Source: Dipteronia dyeriana
Lineage: Eukaryota; Streptophyta; Magnoliopsida; Sapindales; Sapindaceae
Direction: 5' to 3'
Assembly (NCBI GenBank): GCA_032871835.1
Contig: CM065298.1
Coordinates: forward strand, 13,831,096 to 13,895,095
Length of the DNA stretch: 64,000 nt
A program made the position numbers and the translations under genes. Position 1 is the first letter of the stretch. Every line of letters begins with the position of its first letter. Shown in pieces: positions 19,905 through 31,448 of this stretch. The notes under the pieces were generated by a model. It did no database searches, was not told the DNA's origin, and saw only the letters and a program-made list of their open reading frames with translations.

Positions 19905-22900
19905 GGCAGGTTCCAGAACAGCACATCCCTACCACCTTCAGCTCCTTTTTTCGCTAACGCATCCGCCTCCGAATTTGTGTCCCTAGAAGAGAATTCAATG
20001 GTAGCTTGAGCCATACTACCTAAAAGACTCCGAATATCAAAAACTAACTACGCATGCTCCCAGTTACCCATTCCAATGCTATTAATCCACGAGACCACCA
20101 GTTTGGAGTCGCTCACAAACACGATCTTCTTACCAATCAAATCCGAATTAGAAACACAAATAACACAAGCTCTAACAATAGCTTGAATTTCAGCAGCTAT
20201 GGCTCAGAAAAAGAGCACATAACCAGAAAAAGAGCACATAACATCACCTTTATGGTCCCTAAGCACCTCACCAATACCTGTTTGACCCGAGGACCCTCTC
20301 GCAGCCCCATCCACGTTAAACTTCAAGGTATTTGGCACCGACGGAATTCACTTCCCCACCTTCGACAATCTGACTTTAGACATATCATTGCATCACCCCT
20401 TAATATCCAAAAGAATTAAGGTAACAGGATCGATAGAGCCCTTCCCAAGATTTTTGAACCAACAAACAACCCGAAACCTGACCATATCTAAAGCTTTCGA
20501 CAAGGACGCTTCAACATCCTTAAACACCTTCCCATTTCTTTTCTCCCAAATAGTCCAAGACACCGTAAAGAAAATAGACAACCAGGCTCTCTCGGATCTC
20601 TTCCTCGGACACATACCTAACCATCCGTTCCACCAACTACGAACAGAATTCACGTAACAACTGTTCACACCCCACCAGCTCATACAACTATTCCAGAGCT
20701 TCCAAGACCAGTTGCAATGCAATAAAAAAGATGGTCAATGTCCTCACCACACTCACCACACTCACCACACAGGGGACACTCTAAGCTAGACACCAACATC
20801 ACACCAAAACTCCTCAGCACCTTTTTAACCGTCACTCTGCCTTATAAGAGATGCCACACAAAAATTTCAATCTTTGGAGGACACATACCCTGCCAAATAC
20901 TCTTAAAGACTGAAGGAACCCTTATATGACTTGACTCAAGACCTCTATGGAAGGACTTGACAGAAAAAAGACCATCTGGGCAAAATGACCAGCCAATGGT
21001 GTCTAAAAAGAACTCCCTGATTTTAATATTATCTAAACAATTTTTGAAATAATCCCACTGCTCAATTTCCCAATTAAAACAGGTCCTTCTTAACAAAATG
21101 TTCCACTTCCAAATGCTACCTTCCCAGCCACCAAAATCACTCACAGTACCTGACTTGTTACAAGCCAGAGAAAAAATTATGAGGCAAGCTTCTTTTAAGG
21201 TCATTCCATCCAGAGCGATATCAGTCCATAACCTTGCTTTATCACCCCTTCCCATCACCACACACAACCCAACTTTCAACAACGAAGCCGACTTCGAACC
21301 CTCCTCATACAGATTACCCACAACCTTAATATAAAAAGAACTGGAAGGACCTTCACTCCAATCCCATATCAAAGAAGATACAGGGACACCATACATAGCA
21401 CAAATCACCCTTTCCAAAGTGGAGAGTCTTCCTTACCGAATCTCCAAGCCCATCTTACCAAGAGGCCTTTATTTTTGTCTAGAATCGAACCAATACCCAG
21501 AACACCATTACATTTGCTTTGACACAACGTCTCCCATTTAACCAAATGCATTTTCCTCTTTTCATACCCATCTCCCCAAAAGAAACTCTGCTGCAATTTT
21601 TCTAATTTCTGAGCTATACACACATGCATTTTGAACACGGAAAGATAGTAATCAGGAATGCTAGACAAAATAGATTTTATAAGGACTAAACGACCTCTTT
21701 TATTAATAAAAACCCTCTTCCACGGAGCTAGGCGTAACTTTATGCGTTGAACTAAATCTGCCCAAAACAATTTCAAATCAGGTTACCCCCAAGCGGAAAA
21801 CCCAAATATGAAATCAGAAGAGAGGCTTTAGAACTTTTAAAAATAGCCGTCCAATTAACCTCTCCTTCATTCCTTTTTCCGATCTTCACCACACAAGATT
21901 TTTGGAAATTGATTCTTAACCCAGAAGCCACCTCAAAGCACCTCAGAATCTTCCTAACATTCCTAAGATAGTCCACTATTGGCTGAAGAAAAAGAATGGT
22001 ATTGTCCGTAAATTGCAAATGCGTCACCTGAATCACATTTCCACCAAAAGAAATCCCTTTAATCAAATCCATGGCCTCCGCTTTCTTAAAAACTGCACTC
22101 AACCCCTCTATCACCACATTGAATAAAAAGGGAGATAAGGGATCACCTTGACGAAGGCCTCTCTCCATCCCAAATTGCCTAGTAAGACTACCATTCACCA
22201 AAATGGAGAGCCTCGGAGTAGAAATACTGCAGCCAGCCCACTTTCTCCAGCGATATCCGAAACTCATTTCCTTTAACATAAAATCCAAAAAGGAGTGATC
22301 CGAACTATTATAAGCCTTTTTGAAGTCCAACATCACCTAAACTCCCCCCTCTCTACTCTTTTTCCACTGATGAATAATTTCTTCAGCGATAACCAGGCTA
22401 TCTAGGATTTGTCTATTTCTCACAAAAGCCATTTGAGTTTCACCAACCACTGAATTAATAACCTTCCGCATACAATTGGCCAAAACCTTTTCCAAAATCT
22501 TATATAAGGCACCCACCAAACTTATAGGCCTGAAATCTTTCATAGTCTTCGGATCGATGCATTTAGGGATAAGAGCAATAAAAGACTTATTTAGTTCCTC
22601 CACAACCAAACCATTCCGATGAAACTCCTCCATGAACTTCATAAAATCACCACTAATAACCTCCCAATTATCCTTAATGAAGTTTAGGTTAAAACCGTCT
22701 GGACCCGGCGCTTTATTACCATCACAACTAGACAGTGATGTCCACACTTCCTCCTTATTGAATAATTCCTCCAAGGAATCTCATTCCGCATCTGAAAGTT
22801 TTTTGAGAGGAAGCTCCAAAATCTTAGGTCGACTCCACGCCACATTCTTAAAATGCTTTTCGAAAAAATCTACCACCCCCTCTCTGACTTCAACCGGTTT

Positions 22901-24083
22901 AGATTTTCTCACCCCATCAAACGAGATATTCTCGATAAAATTCTTTCTTCGCCTACCACTCGCCACACAATGGAAAATTTTTGAGTTTCTATCCCCCTCT
23001 ACAAGCCATTTCACCCTTGGTTTTTGTCTCCATTGTTGTTCCTCACGCCTAAGAGCCTTCCACAATTCGATCAAAGCCTTTAGTCTCTCTTGCCTCAAAG
23101 AATCCGACCAACCACTACTAGCCGCCTTATCATCAATTTTGAGCAACCGGTATTCTAAAGCTTTAGTGGACACCCAATCTTTCACCTTTGACAAAGCCCG
23201 AGCTTTGATTTTATTTTTGGAGACCAGCAACTTAGCTTGAAGAATTCGGCTACTAGACCCAGTGGGATTACTGTCACCCCAACCCTTCCTCACTTCTGCC
23301 ATTAAAACCTTATCTTCCAGCCAGACGTTATCAAACCTAAAAGGTCTTGGACCCCATACCACCTTAGGCTCACCCAAAGAAATAGCACAGTGGTCCGAGA
23401 TTGATCGAGGCATCTTAACTTGCTCCAAATTACCAAACCAAGTCAAAAAGATTGGGAACACCAGGAACCTATCAAGTTTAACCTAAGACCTTCCTACTTT
23501 GTTGTTAGACCAAGTGAAATCACCCCCAGGTAATGGTAAATCCAATACCTTCGCTTGAAGAATGAAGCTGTTAAACGCTCTAGCCGACCATTTATTGAAA
23601 TCACCCTCTTTTCTCGTTAAGAACCGTATTAAAATCCCCCCTTATACACCACGACATAGAAAAGGTTTGATGGACGTTGATAATGAATCCCCACAACCCT
23701 CTTCTTTCCTTTTTCGAATTCGGCGCATAAATGTTTCAAAATACCACCTCCTCGTCTAACTTAATCAGACAACCCACCAAAATAATACACCATTTATTAG
23801 AAAGGCAATCTTTAATAGAAACCAAATCCTCTCTCAACATAGTAATCAAACCTCCTGCTGATCCTTCAGCATCAACTCCGACACCTCTAGTAAGCACCAC
23901 ACCCCCTAGACCTCTAATAATGTTTATATCAAAAGATCTAAGCTTGGATTCCTGAATAAAGAGAATTGCAGGTTTTAGAGACACCACCACACTTCTCACC
24001 TTACGCCTCTTCACCTCTTTACCCAAGCCCCTCACATTCCATGACAAAGCTAACATAGAAAGATACCGACCCAACAAAACCAA
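19905..24083 (-). pseudogene. LINE ORF2: endonuclease, reverse transcriptase, zf-RVT, RNase H (broken)
   Basis: Read right to left. The apurinic-type endonuclease starts at about 24083 (LALSWNVRGLGK, FIQESKL); its centre (23462-23735) is scrambled, and the distal SDH motif is kept (RSISDHCAISL, about 23390). RT begins at 22774 (GNKAPGPDGFNLNFIK, FRPISLVGALYKILEKVLA, QMAFVRNRQILDS), a stop follows at 22336, then LDFKKAYNSSDHSF, LRQGDPLSPFLFNVVIE and the catalytic box, read FTDNT instead of the usual FADD. After further stops come LAPWKRVFINKRGRLVLIKS, the zf-RVT region (FSVKSFHRGL) and a type I RNase H domain at about 19905-20330 (FNVDGAARG, VSDSKLVVSWINS, EADALAKKGA). A tandem duplication near 20205-20240 (AAGAGCACATAACCAGAAA) breaks the RNase H. 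Reverse transcription in this family is target-primed; this copy is dead. Confidence 0.9.
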
Positions 24084-24100
24084 CCAAAGAACCAGACCAA

Positions 24101-26140
24101 TTATCCTTCCTTTCTTGCCTCATCCTCATGTTCCCTCATAGACACATATTCCATAATGTCCTCATTAATTCTGTTGAAGTCAAAACCCAAGGCAGCTCCA
24201 GTTTCCAGCACTTTAGACATCTCTTCCTCTAAATCCCACTCCTCCCTCAGACAAACATCAACATTACCACAATTATCAATATTCGTCTTAGACTTTAAAT
24301 CTAAACCCAGAAGCACCCCCTTTTCTATAACTTTCGCAATCTCTACTTCTAAATTCCAATTAACCCTTTTACTTTTAATCTCTTGGCCAAGATCATCAGA
24401 ACCATTTTGGGACAAATTGAACTTCAGCCCTCTAGTTTTCATAGGGTGAGTTTTATGTTGGGATTCTAAAAATTTACCTCTGGTCCTCTTTACTGTGAAG
24501 TTCAACTTTTCCTTTGGCTCTCTCGATTGTTTAGATAAATTCCCTGAATTTTCTTCCTCAAGGTTGTAATATGATGAAGTCTTCTATATTTCAACACAAA
24601 GATTGTTGATATCGGAATCTTGATGTGTCAGGTCTACCATGAGGTCAAGACCATGTTCTGTCTCCATCTGTTCTTCATGCACCGCATTGTCTGTGAGATC
24701 ACCATCTGTAGAAACATGTGGGACTTCACCCTGTTCAAGCCTATGCTCTAGACCCAAATGAGAGCCCAAGCCCGAAAAATACAAGGCCCCATTGGTTGGG
24801 TCTTTAGTGACATTATCCACCAATTTATTCAATCCCATATGCACCCTTATATCAGGCCCAGTAATATTCAGCCCACTACCTTTAATAACTTTCTCCATGC
24901 CTTTACTGGAACATTCCCCTTTCAATAAATTACCTTTGAAAGGGAATTCTAGCTCCGAACTAGACCGGCTAGAAGGTGATTCAACTATACAACCCATTTG
25001 TCTATTCATACCCTGTTTTTCTAACCTTAGGCTGCCGGTATATATGGGATACCCAAGCTTCAATCTTGGTTTTTGAATCCAACTCCCTTTCCCCTTGTCT
25101 ACATCATTACCTTTCCCACCAACTTTTCTCCATGGATACTTTGGACTTGACACCCTACCATCTAGTATATTCTCCCACTTGTGTCTTTCATTGAAGAGAA
25201 CAGTCTCTTTCTCTCCAAACCTACCATTGTCAGGACTACTATCATCATCACATGAACCTATCCTACCAGCTTTCAACAATCGAAAGTCAGCTCCATCATT
25301 TTCCTGACAACCTGTTTCATTTGAAACTACCTGCCTCAAACCCAAAAAGTTGCTAGCCCAAGCACTGGATACCTGAGCCGATTGTTCAACTAACCTCACC
25401 AAAAATGAAGTCTTCCCTACTTTCATAGAGATCTCACAAGACAACTCATAGTCTAATGGAGCAAGGATCAACACTCTTCCTTTATCCAGACACTTTCTAA
25501 ACTCAGTATCTTCCTCAATCCACATTAGTTCCCCCACCTGACCACTTATCTTTTTAAAGAAGGCTCTGCACCAGCAGTTCAGGGGGACACCATAGAGGTC
25601 AACCCAACTAATCTTTGACATAGGATACCCTTCCGACTCAAGTGGATAATCCTTTCGATTCGACATTGACAGAAAACAATCTTCCTAGAAGAAATGATTG
25701 TTAATGAAACCTTCTCTGTCATATTTCGATTCAAAGGTCCATAGGACATGTTTCCCTCCTATGAATGTTGGTGAGAAGATAAAACCTCTATCTTCTAGCT
25801 TTTGGTTCACTGATTCTATACTAGCAAAATTCTTAAGGACCCCTATAGCACATCTAGACAACCATTCCTCACTCTCCATTGAAACCGGCAAAGACATGAC
25901 CTTCAGTTGTTTCCCCTGCACATTTCTAAAGCCTGAAGCTCTATGCTTTTCCAGCTTTACAGCTTCCGCATATGAATGACCTTCTTGAGAATAAGCCCTT
26001 GTATCCTGAAATGCCTTCTCATCGCCACCATTCTTACCATCACCTCGTATCTGCTCGTCATTAAGCTTAACTTTCCCAGAAACCGACCTTGCATTTGTGC
26101 AGAAACAAAACCAGAGGGGTGAACTCAGTCCTGGGCTCAC
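24101..26140 (-). pseudogene. LINE ORF1 (DUF4283-like nucleic-acid-binding protein), interrupted
   Basis: Begins at or right of 26140 and runs in one frame to 24584, interrupted by a single TAG at 25685-25687. The N-terminal half contains SYAEAV and the DUF4283-like segment (VLKNFASIESVNQKLED, LWTFESKYDREGFI, then SKISWVDLYGVPLNCW, GRVLILAPLDYE), as in plant L1 ORF1 proteins. The C-terminal piece at 24101-24505 holds two similar acidic helices (LEVEIAKVIEKGVLLGLDL and EEEMSKVLETGAALGFDF) and ends just before ORF2. A zinc knuckle is not obvious. ORF1 proteins bind the element RNA. Close to intact, but stops are present. Confidence 0.75.
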
Positions 26141-26159
26141 TAGAATACTGGAATACTAG

Positions 26160-27348
26160 AATATTTCAATATCAATCAAGGGAAACTGTATGTGTTTACA
26201 TCAGTTTTAGTTTGAACTTGCAAGATAATGTAATTGGTCTACTTGGATCTTTTTATGTGTTTGCTAATTTTGTGCTTGTTCTTGCAAGATTTTCATTCCA
26301 TTTACTTTTCTCTTTGTGAGTAGCATTGCTCTGCATTTAAAGTTATTATAATTCTGTATTTCATTTTATTTCATATTCATGGCTAGAGCCTAGATGAATC
26401 GTTGATTCAATGAGACCTTGTAAATATTCTATAAACCAGAAAAAATATAAAATGGTCTTAAAGTCTTTTGTGTTTTTGTATATGGTCCTTTTTTTCTTTT
26501 TGCTCCGATGATAATTGTTCCCATTTTCAACCTAAAGAATTCATTTTCATGTGGAATTCTCATTTTCACCTAGTAATTATTTTATTGATTAAACTGCCTA
26601 ATCTTCAATTGCCTTGCTGATATGATACTGTCCATTTATGCCTATGGTACTTCCAGTTGACATATACTTGTTTCTGCCTTTTACTCTTGATTGATTGTGC
26701 CATTAAAAATTAGTATGTTTGGCTCACTTCCAGAAGCGTTTAAAGGAGCACAATGTTCTAGCTTCTTCATCTGGCTAATACTGCATAATGTTCTAGTATG
26801 TTCTTTGAGCTTCCTTCTCCCCTAGTGGATCTATCGGAAACTGTTGAATCTTTTGCATCAAGGGGCCGGATTTGATTCAAGAGAAACTGTTAGTCTTTTG
26901 GGTATGGTTTCTTCTTACTTGCTTTATTTTTCTTTCTTCTTTCTTGGTAGTAAATGATAATTGCATGCAGCTACTTGTTGTTTCTTTAATAATCTGTATT
27001 ATAGCTGAATGAATCTCCAGTTCAGTTCTAATCAGCTTGGATTCTGCAAAAATTTAGGAGAAAAACCAAAGCAATATAGAGCATGAGATCATGAACTTCC
27101 TTGTCTTTGTTTTCGATATGTCTTGCCATTTTATTAAGCTCATTTACTATGTGATTGATTACACAAATACATCATCAAATTTGTTTAGAGATTTCTCAAC
27201 TTTTCATTCTTGTTCTAATTCAGTTGTATGAATGATATTGGCAAGTATTATGTTTCTGTAATTATGGTCATTTTCTTCTTCTTTTTCGCCATCTGCTCAG
27301 AGTAATGTAATAGGGTTCAAATATTTTTGTCTCCATTCTTTATTCCAG
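26160..27348 (+). other. probable intron/flank sequence of the peroxidase relic, with repeat block D copy 2
   Basis: No coding exon is recognisable. 26563-26682 is the second copy of block D (see 19128-19240). The segment ends in a pyrimidine-rich tract and TATTCCAG at 27341-27348, a good splice acceptor in front of the peroxidase exon, so the stretch is most simply intron or upstream gene sequence. Confidence 0.5.
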
Positions 27349-27891
27349 GTGCTCACAGCATTTGAGTGATTCATTTCAAATTCTTCCGGAATCGTCTCTA
27401 TAACTTTGGCAGGACTGATCAACCTGATCCATCTCTGGATCCTGATTTCCTCAACCTAATGTGATCAAAATGGAGCAACATTTCCATCAACATCCTCAGC
27501 ACCCTCACCTTCCTCTATTGGTGTACCATCCTCATCCACATCAGTAGCACCATCACCTCACTTTGATGCCTCACCTTCATCGTCCACAACATCCTTGCAT
27601 TCCTTTGACGACTCATTTTCTTCAGCAGCCGAGGAACAAGGAGTGGATATGGCTTATGATGGACCGGAAGTGGGTTTTGGTCGTCTTTTGCAAGGTATAG
27701 GAATCCTTTATGCTGATCAACAGCTAATGACCGGCGAAGAAACTGGGATTTGGGTGAGAGCTTATGCTTCAGATGTTACCATGTTCTGGCGGGACTTTTT
27801 CATTGCCTTGGCAATGATGAAGCTCTCAAATCTCCAAACCTTGACAGCATCGATGGGTCAGATCCGTCTCAGTTGTTCAAAGGTAGCATAG
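27349..27891 (+). pseudogene. class III peroxidase, 3' exon relic
   Basis: Directly after a splice acceptor the frame reads GAHSI, stop, VIHFKFFRNRLYNF, which is the proximal heme-ligand motif of secretory plant peroxidases (G-A-H-T/S-I-G...HC). The heme His is kept, the following Gly is a stop, and the disulfide Cys is Phe. DPSLDPDFLNLM follows, then a frameshift near 27475, a Ser/Pro-rich insert (APSPSS, SPSSSTTS) and the C-terminal domain (GILYADQQLMTGEETG, VRAYASDVTMF, LAMMKLSNLQTLTASMGQI, RLSCSKVA) ending at a stop at 27891. Distal Arg/His exons and a signal peptide are not visible. Intact relatives oxidise phenolics in the apoplast or vacuole. A decayed fragment. Confidence 0.85.
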
Positions 27892-28139
27892 CATATCCCT
27901 TGTTCATCCTACCTCATCCAGGTTTTTGGTGCTTAATTTGAACCTCTTATAGTTGCAGAGTAGCTTTGTTTGTTGTTACCTTGTAGTTATAACACACAAA
28001 CATGAACATCTACAGCCTAATTGACCCGAGCCTCCGCTTTGAGTTATTGATACTGGCAGAGGGTTGGGGAACGGAGAATTCTGAGTTCATGTCCATGAAA
28101 AACTTGTCAACAGTATCAAGGTATGCCGGACTCTTAAAT
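27892..28139 (+). other. region downstream of the peroxidase relic
   Basis: Contains a 62-codon open stretch (28002-28190) starting MNIYSLIDPSLRFELL with no recognised domain. It may be 3' untranslated sequence or a remnant of another exon. Confidence 0.3.
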
Positions 28140-29030
28140 CCTATAAAATACATTGATTTAGTTTTACATTTGCAAGAATATATAGATTAGTAATTTATAT
28201 ATTAGTTTTTGTGAGATTATATCTTACATATATTACTTTTATTTTCTATTATTTAGGTATGTGACACGGTCTATAAATAGGAAGTATTATGAAATAATAA
28301 TTACGATTTTATCCCGAGAATCGAGTAAAAAAAATGGATTACAAATCCATTAAATCCAAGTTATTTGTAATAATCAGTGTATAGTTAATCTGTTTTAATA
28401 TAAATATATATATCTTAATATTTTCTTTAAATAAGAGAATTCGTCCCCAATCACTATAATTTTTTATTATTATGGAGGGCACTTCTAGGAGACTATCGTT
28501 GAGGCAAACAAAGTTCGTTTTTAACCCATATAATTTGTCGTTGAAACCATAGCGACGAACCCTAATGGCAATGTAGTATTGATCGAATATCAGTGGATTG
28601 AATATAATCACATGTATGGCATAATTGCATTGATATAAAATCCAGGTAAGAAGAACTCCTTGAAAAACTTGCACAATTGCATTGATACATTCTCCTAAAT
28701 ACAAATATATGCAGATAGAGAATACCATTCAAGGCATTGCCATCTAAGCAGGTACAAGAAACACCGATTTTTCAGATGGAACACAAAAATTCCAAGTTAG
28801 GTCCAAGCATTACTTGAATCAAGATAAGATGTTTCAAAATAACACAAGAAATACATGGTAATGAAACCAGAGCTCTTTCTTCCTGCCTTATTATATACCT
28901 TTCATTTGACAGTAATGTCTCTCATCCTTTATCCATCACCAAGCTGACATAAAATGCAAAAAACAAGTGCTATGTCTCTTATGTTTGACTAGGTATCTGT
29001 AATTGGTATTTGACTTCTGAGATCTGGAGC
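28140..29030 (+). repeat. dispersed repeat block, copy 2 (order B-A-C)
   Basis: Counterpart of 7480-8240. B lies at about 28140-28400, A at about 28585-28720, C at about 28865-29030. About 85-90 percent similar by eye in the best segments. Relative to copy 1 the order of A and B is exchanged. There is also extra sequence between B and A (28400-28580) and between A and C (28720-28860) that copy 1 lacks. Confidence 0.7.
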
Positions 29031-30110
29031 GATAACTACTAACTAAAACAGCAACAGATGGAGTTAATAGAAAAACTAAATGCGAATTCAGCTTCGTGTA
29101 AGCAGTAAAATAAATTGAAATTCCAGATATTGTTAGCAAGACTGACTTGTAGTTCCAATTTATTTTTATTTTTGCGATGAACAAACATTAACAATACAAA
29201 AATTGACCAATGTATCAACGACTTTTAAGAGACAAAACTGAAGAATGAGGCTGCATTCCCATGCAATTAATGCTCAAAATGTTTAAGACGGACACAAATG
29301 CCTCCACATTGTGAAATCACAAATAAGTCTTGCTTTGCTAGTCCATGGCCACTAAGTTTTTCATATAGTTCACATGGTCTAGAGTTGTTTAAAATATTAT
29401 TATGCATCTTCCTCTTCTTCGGTAGGACAGGACTACTACGTTATTTTCTTTCTACCGCGCATAAATACATTTTGGCCACGAAAACACAGGTGTGATCTAT
29501 CACAATACATCTTTAGCCTATTTAGGTAAAGATATCATATCCACACAACTGTAAACTAAAACTCTCAACAAGCAAACTTCAAACAAAAGGAATATATATT
29601 GCAAAATAGAAATCTGAATATGAAATCTTACAAATAGCTATAAGAGAGTAATAGTGGACCATGCCAAGAAGTTGGAATTTCTGCTTTACTGCTGCTCTAT
29701 TAACAATAAACCATGATCATTCATCATCGCAAAGATCACCCCAAAACTGCAACGATAGTAATAGTAATAGTAAGTTGGCACTTCTGCCTTACTTCTGCCT
29801 TACTTGTACTCTATTAACAATACACCATGCTAATGAAAATATCATCAATCACCAACCATAGTAACCAATCCAAAATCTCCATTTTTCCACTTAGTCAAAC
29901 ATTTCCACTGCTAATTGGTAGACCGAGAGTCTTGACTTTTCAAATCCAAATCTCAATGTAAACATCATGCTAAAAAGTTGAACTATAATCTGCAAATGAT
30001 ATATGCAGATTTAGTTTAGGTATAAAACCAAGAAAACCTTGTAAAGGTATCTATGAAAAGAATTTGTAATAACGAAAAACATCATTACCATTTCCCACAG
30101 CAAGATTGTC
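29031..30110. other. non-coding region
   Basis: No supported gene. It holds a short direct repeat (ACTTCTGCCTTACTT repeated at about 29780-29805) and several AATAGTAAT repeats. Nothing else recognisable. Confidence 0.5.
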
Positions 30111-30689
30111 TTAGCCTCTATACTCCGAGCTTATGGTGAGGTTGTTCATATCAGCAGTCATGTGATTGGTGGCCCTACTATCAGCGTACCAAGCAGGATT
30201 GTTAACACTATATGGAGTTGCAAAACAAGCTGCATTCTGAGCTAAATTGGCCTGTGTTACGTTATTGCTCTGAGCTGAGTGAACCTGAGGGACTGCTGCT
30301 TCAATTGCAAAACTCACCATTGACTGTTGAACATACAACCTTTCAAGTATTTGCCAAGCTTCAAGTGAAGTTTTAGATTTGTTTACCTGACCTAAGATTC
30401 CTTCACTGATGGTTGAAAGCAACCAACAGAGGAGAAGTTGACCAGCTCTCTTCCTGGTTTTGTTGTAGCCAGGATTTACTCAAGTTTCTTTGATACATCC
30501 ATCCATCCTCTTCCAGTACCTCAATGAAAATCAGAAATGAAATCTCCTAGTTCAAAGGCTCTGATTGCAGCAACTACTTAGTGCTTTCCGGTTGACATAG
30601 TTGAGCTTGTCAAACTTCAGTACACAACAGGTTTGTTAGTAGATCTGAGAGGCGTTTTGACTAGATGAATCTTGAGAATCCGTAGCCAT
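30111..30689 (-). pseudogene. Ty1/copia gag-protease fragment
   Basis: Read right to left, an ATG at 30689 opens a Ser/Gln-rich start (ATDSQDSSSQNAS), then broken frames, then a UBN2/gag segment (LSTISEGILGQVNKSKTSLEAWQ written in part; ILERLYVQQS). The frame continues through Ala/Gln/Asn-rich sequence to the copia protease-type active-site region, read AWYADSRATNHM, where the usual DSGA has Arg for Gly. The fragment stops here. No integrase or RT follows on the left, so this is a deleted element. Confidence 0.75.
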
Positions 30690-31448
30690 CATGACGTGAG
30701 TCTTGAGGCATGAAGAAATGCAGAGAAATCTGATGTAAACGGCAGACGGCTCTGCTAGAGACACTTCGAGCTTGAATATAAGAGTTCTTCAAGGTCTCTC
30801 AACAATGGAATTTTTCAAGATGCTAAACAGATAAAATTGGAGGGAAAAACATCAGACTTCTCTCATTAGTAATAACTGAATTACATTACAGTATATATAC
30901 ACTGAGTTTCTCTAATCTCAATCATTAATCTGATGAACAAACCCTCCTGATGATCCGATCATCAGGAAAATATAACAGACATTTATAACTGCCAGCTGGC
31001 TTGGCTGACATCAGCTACTAACTAACTTTCTACCTTCATCAGCATGGCCACCTGATCATGTTATTTACTAACTTTCTACCTTCATCTGCTTACGTGAGCT
31101 GGGCTGCATTCTAAGATTGAAATCTAATTGACCTAGAGTTACTAGCTTGACAGTTGACAGTGATCAGGTGAGCTGATGATGTTGGCTTGGCTTGATGATT
31201 GTTACGGTTTGAAGTGTATTGCTCATCTTGACTATACCTTACAATGCAACCTTGAAAATGCTTTGATTTACAATTAATGTAAGAAAAACCCCTTAAAACT
31301 TAAAAAAAAAAAAAAAAAAAAATTAATTATATAAGCTCAATATAATTCACACTCCCAACTAAATACATACAAGTTATATAGAAGTATAGACGATAGTTCA
31401 GTTAAGAAAGAGAGAAAAAATGAAAATAAATAAAATAAATAAACATCT
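30690..31448 (-). repeat. probable copia leader/LTR remnant
   Basis: Non-coding sequence upstream of the gag fragment on the minus strand. It has no ORF and contains a duplicated segment (ACTAACTTTCTACCTTCATC at about 31019 and 31068) and an inverted GATGATCCGATCATC. Its position fits the 5' LTR and leader of the copia fragment, but ends and a matching partner LTR were not found. A 20-bp poly(A) run sits at 31303-31322. Confidence 0.35.

Larger units (their letters stand above)
19701..26150 (-). mobile_element. L1-type LINE (non-LTR retrotransposon)
   Basis: A roughly 6.4-kb element on the minus strand. The 3' end is marked by a poly(A) tail (T-run at 19705-19717) directly preceded by AATAAAGTTTGCCTTTC, typical of plant L1 3' ends. 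ORF1 and ORF2 follow in the expected order. The 5' limit near 26150 is set where homology to ORF1 stops, and no target duplication was identified, so 5' truncation is possible. Both ORFs contain stops. Confidence 0.85.

Noticed and set aside
20054..20657. Plus-strand ORFs of 121 and 89 codons
   Set aside because: They are antisense to the LINE RNase H and zf-RVT regions, with no own domain.
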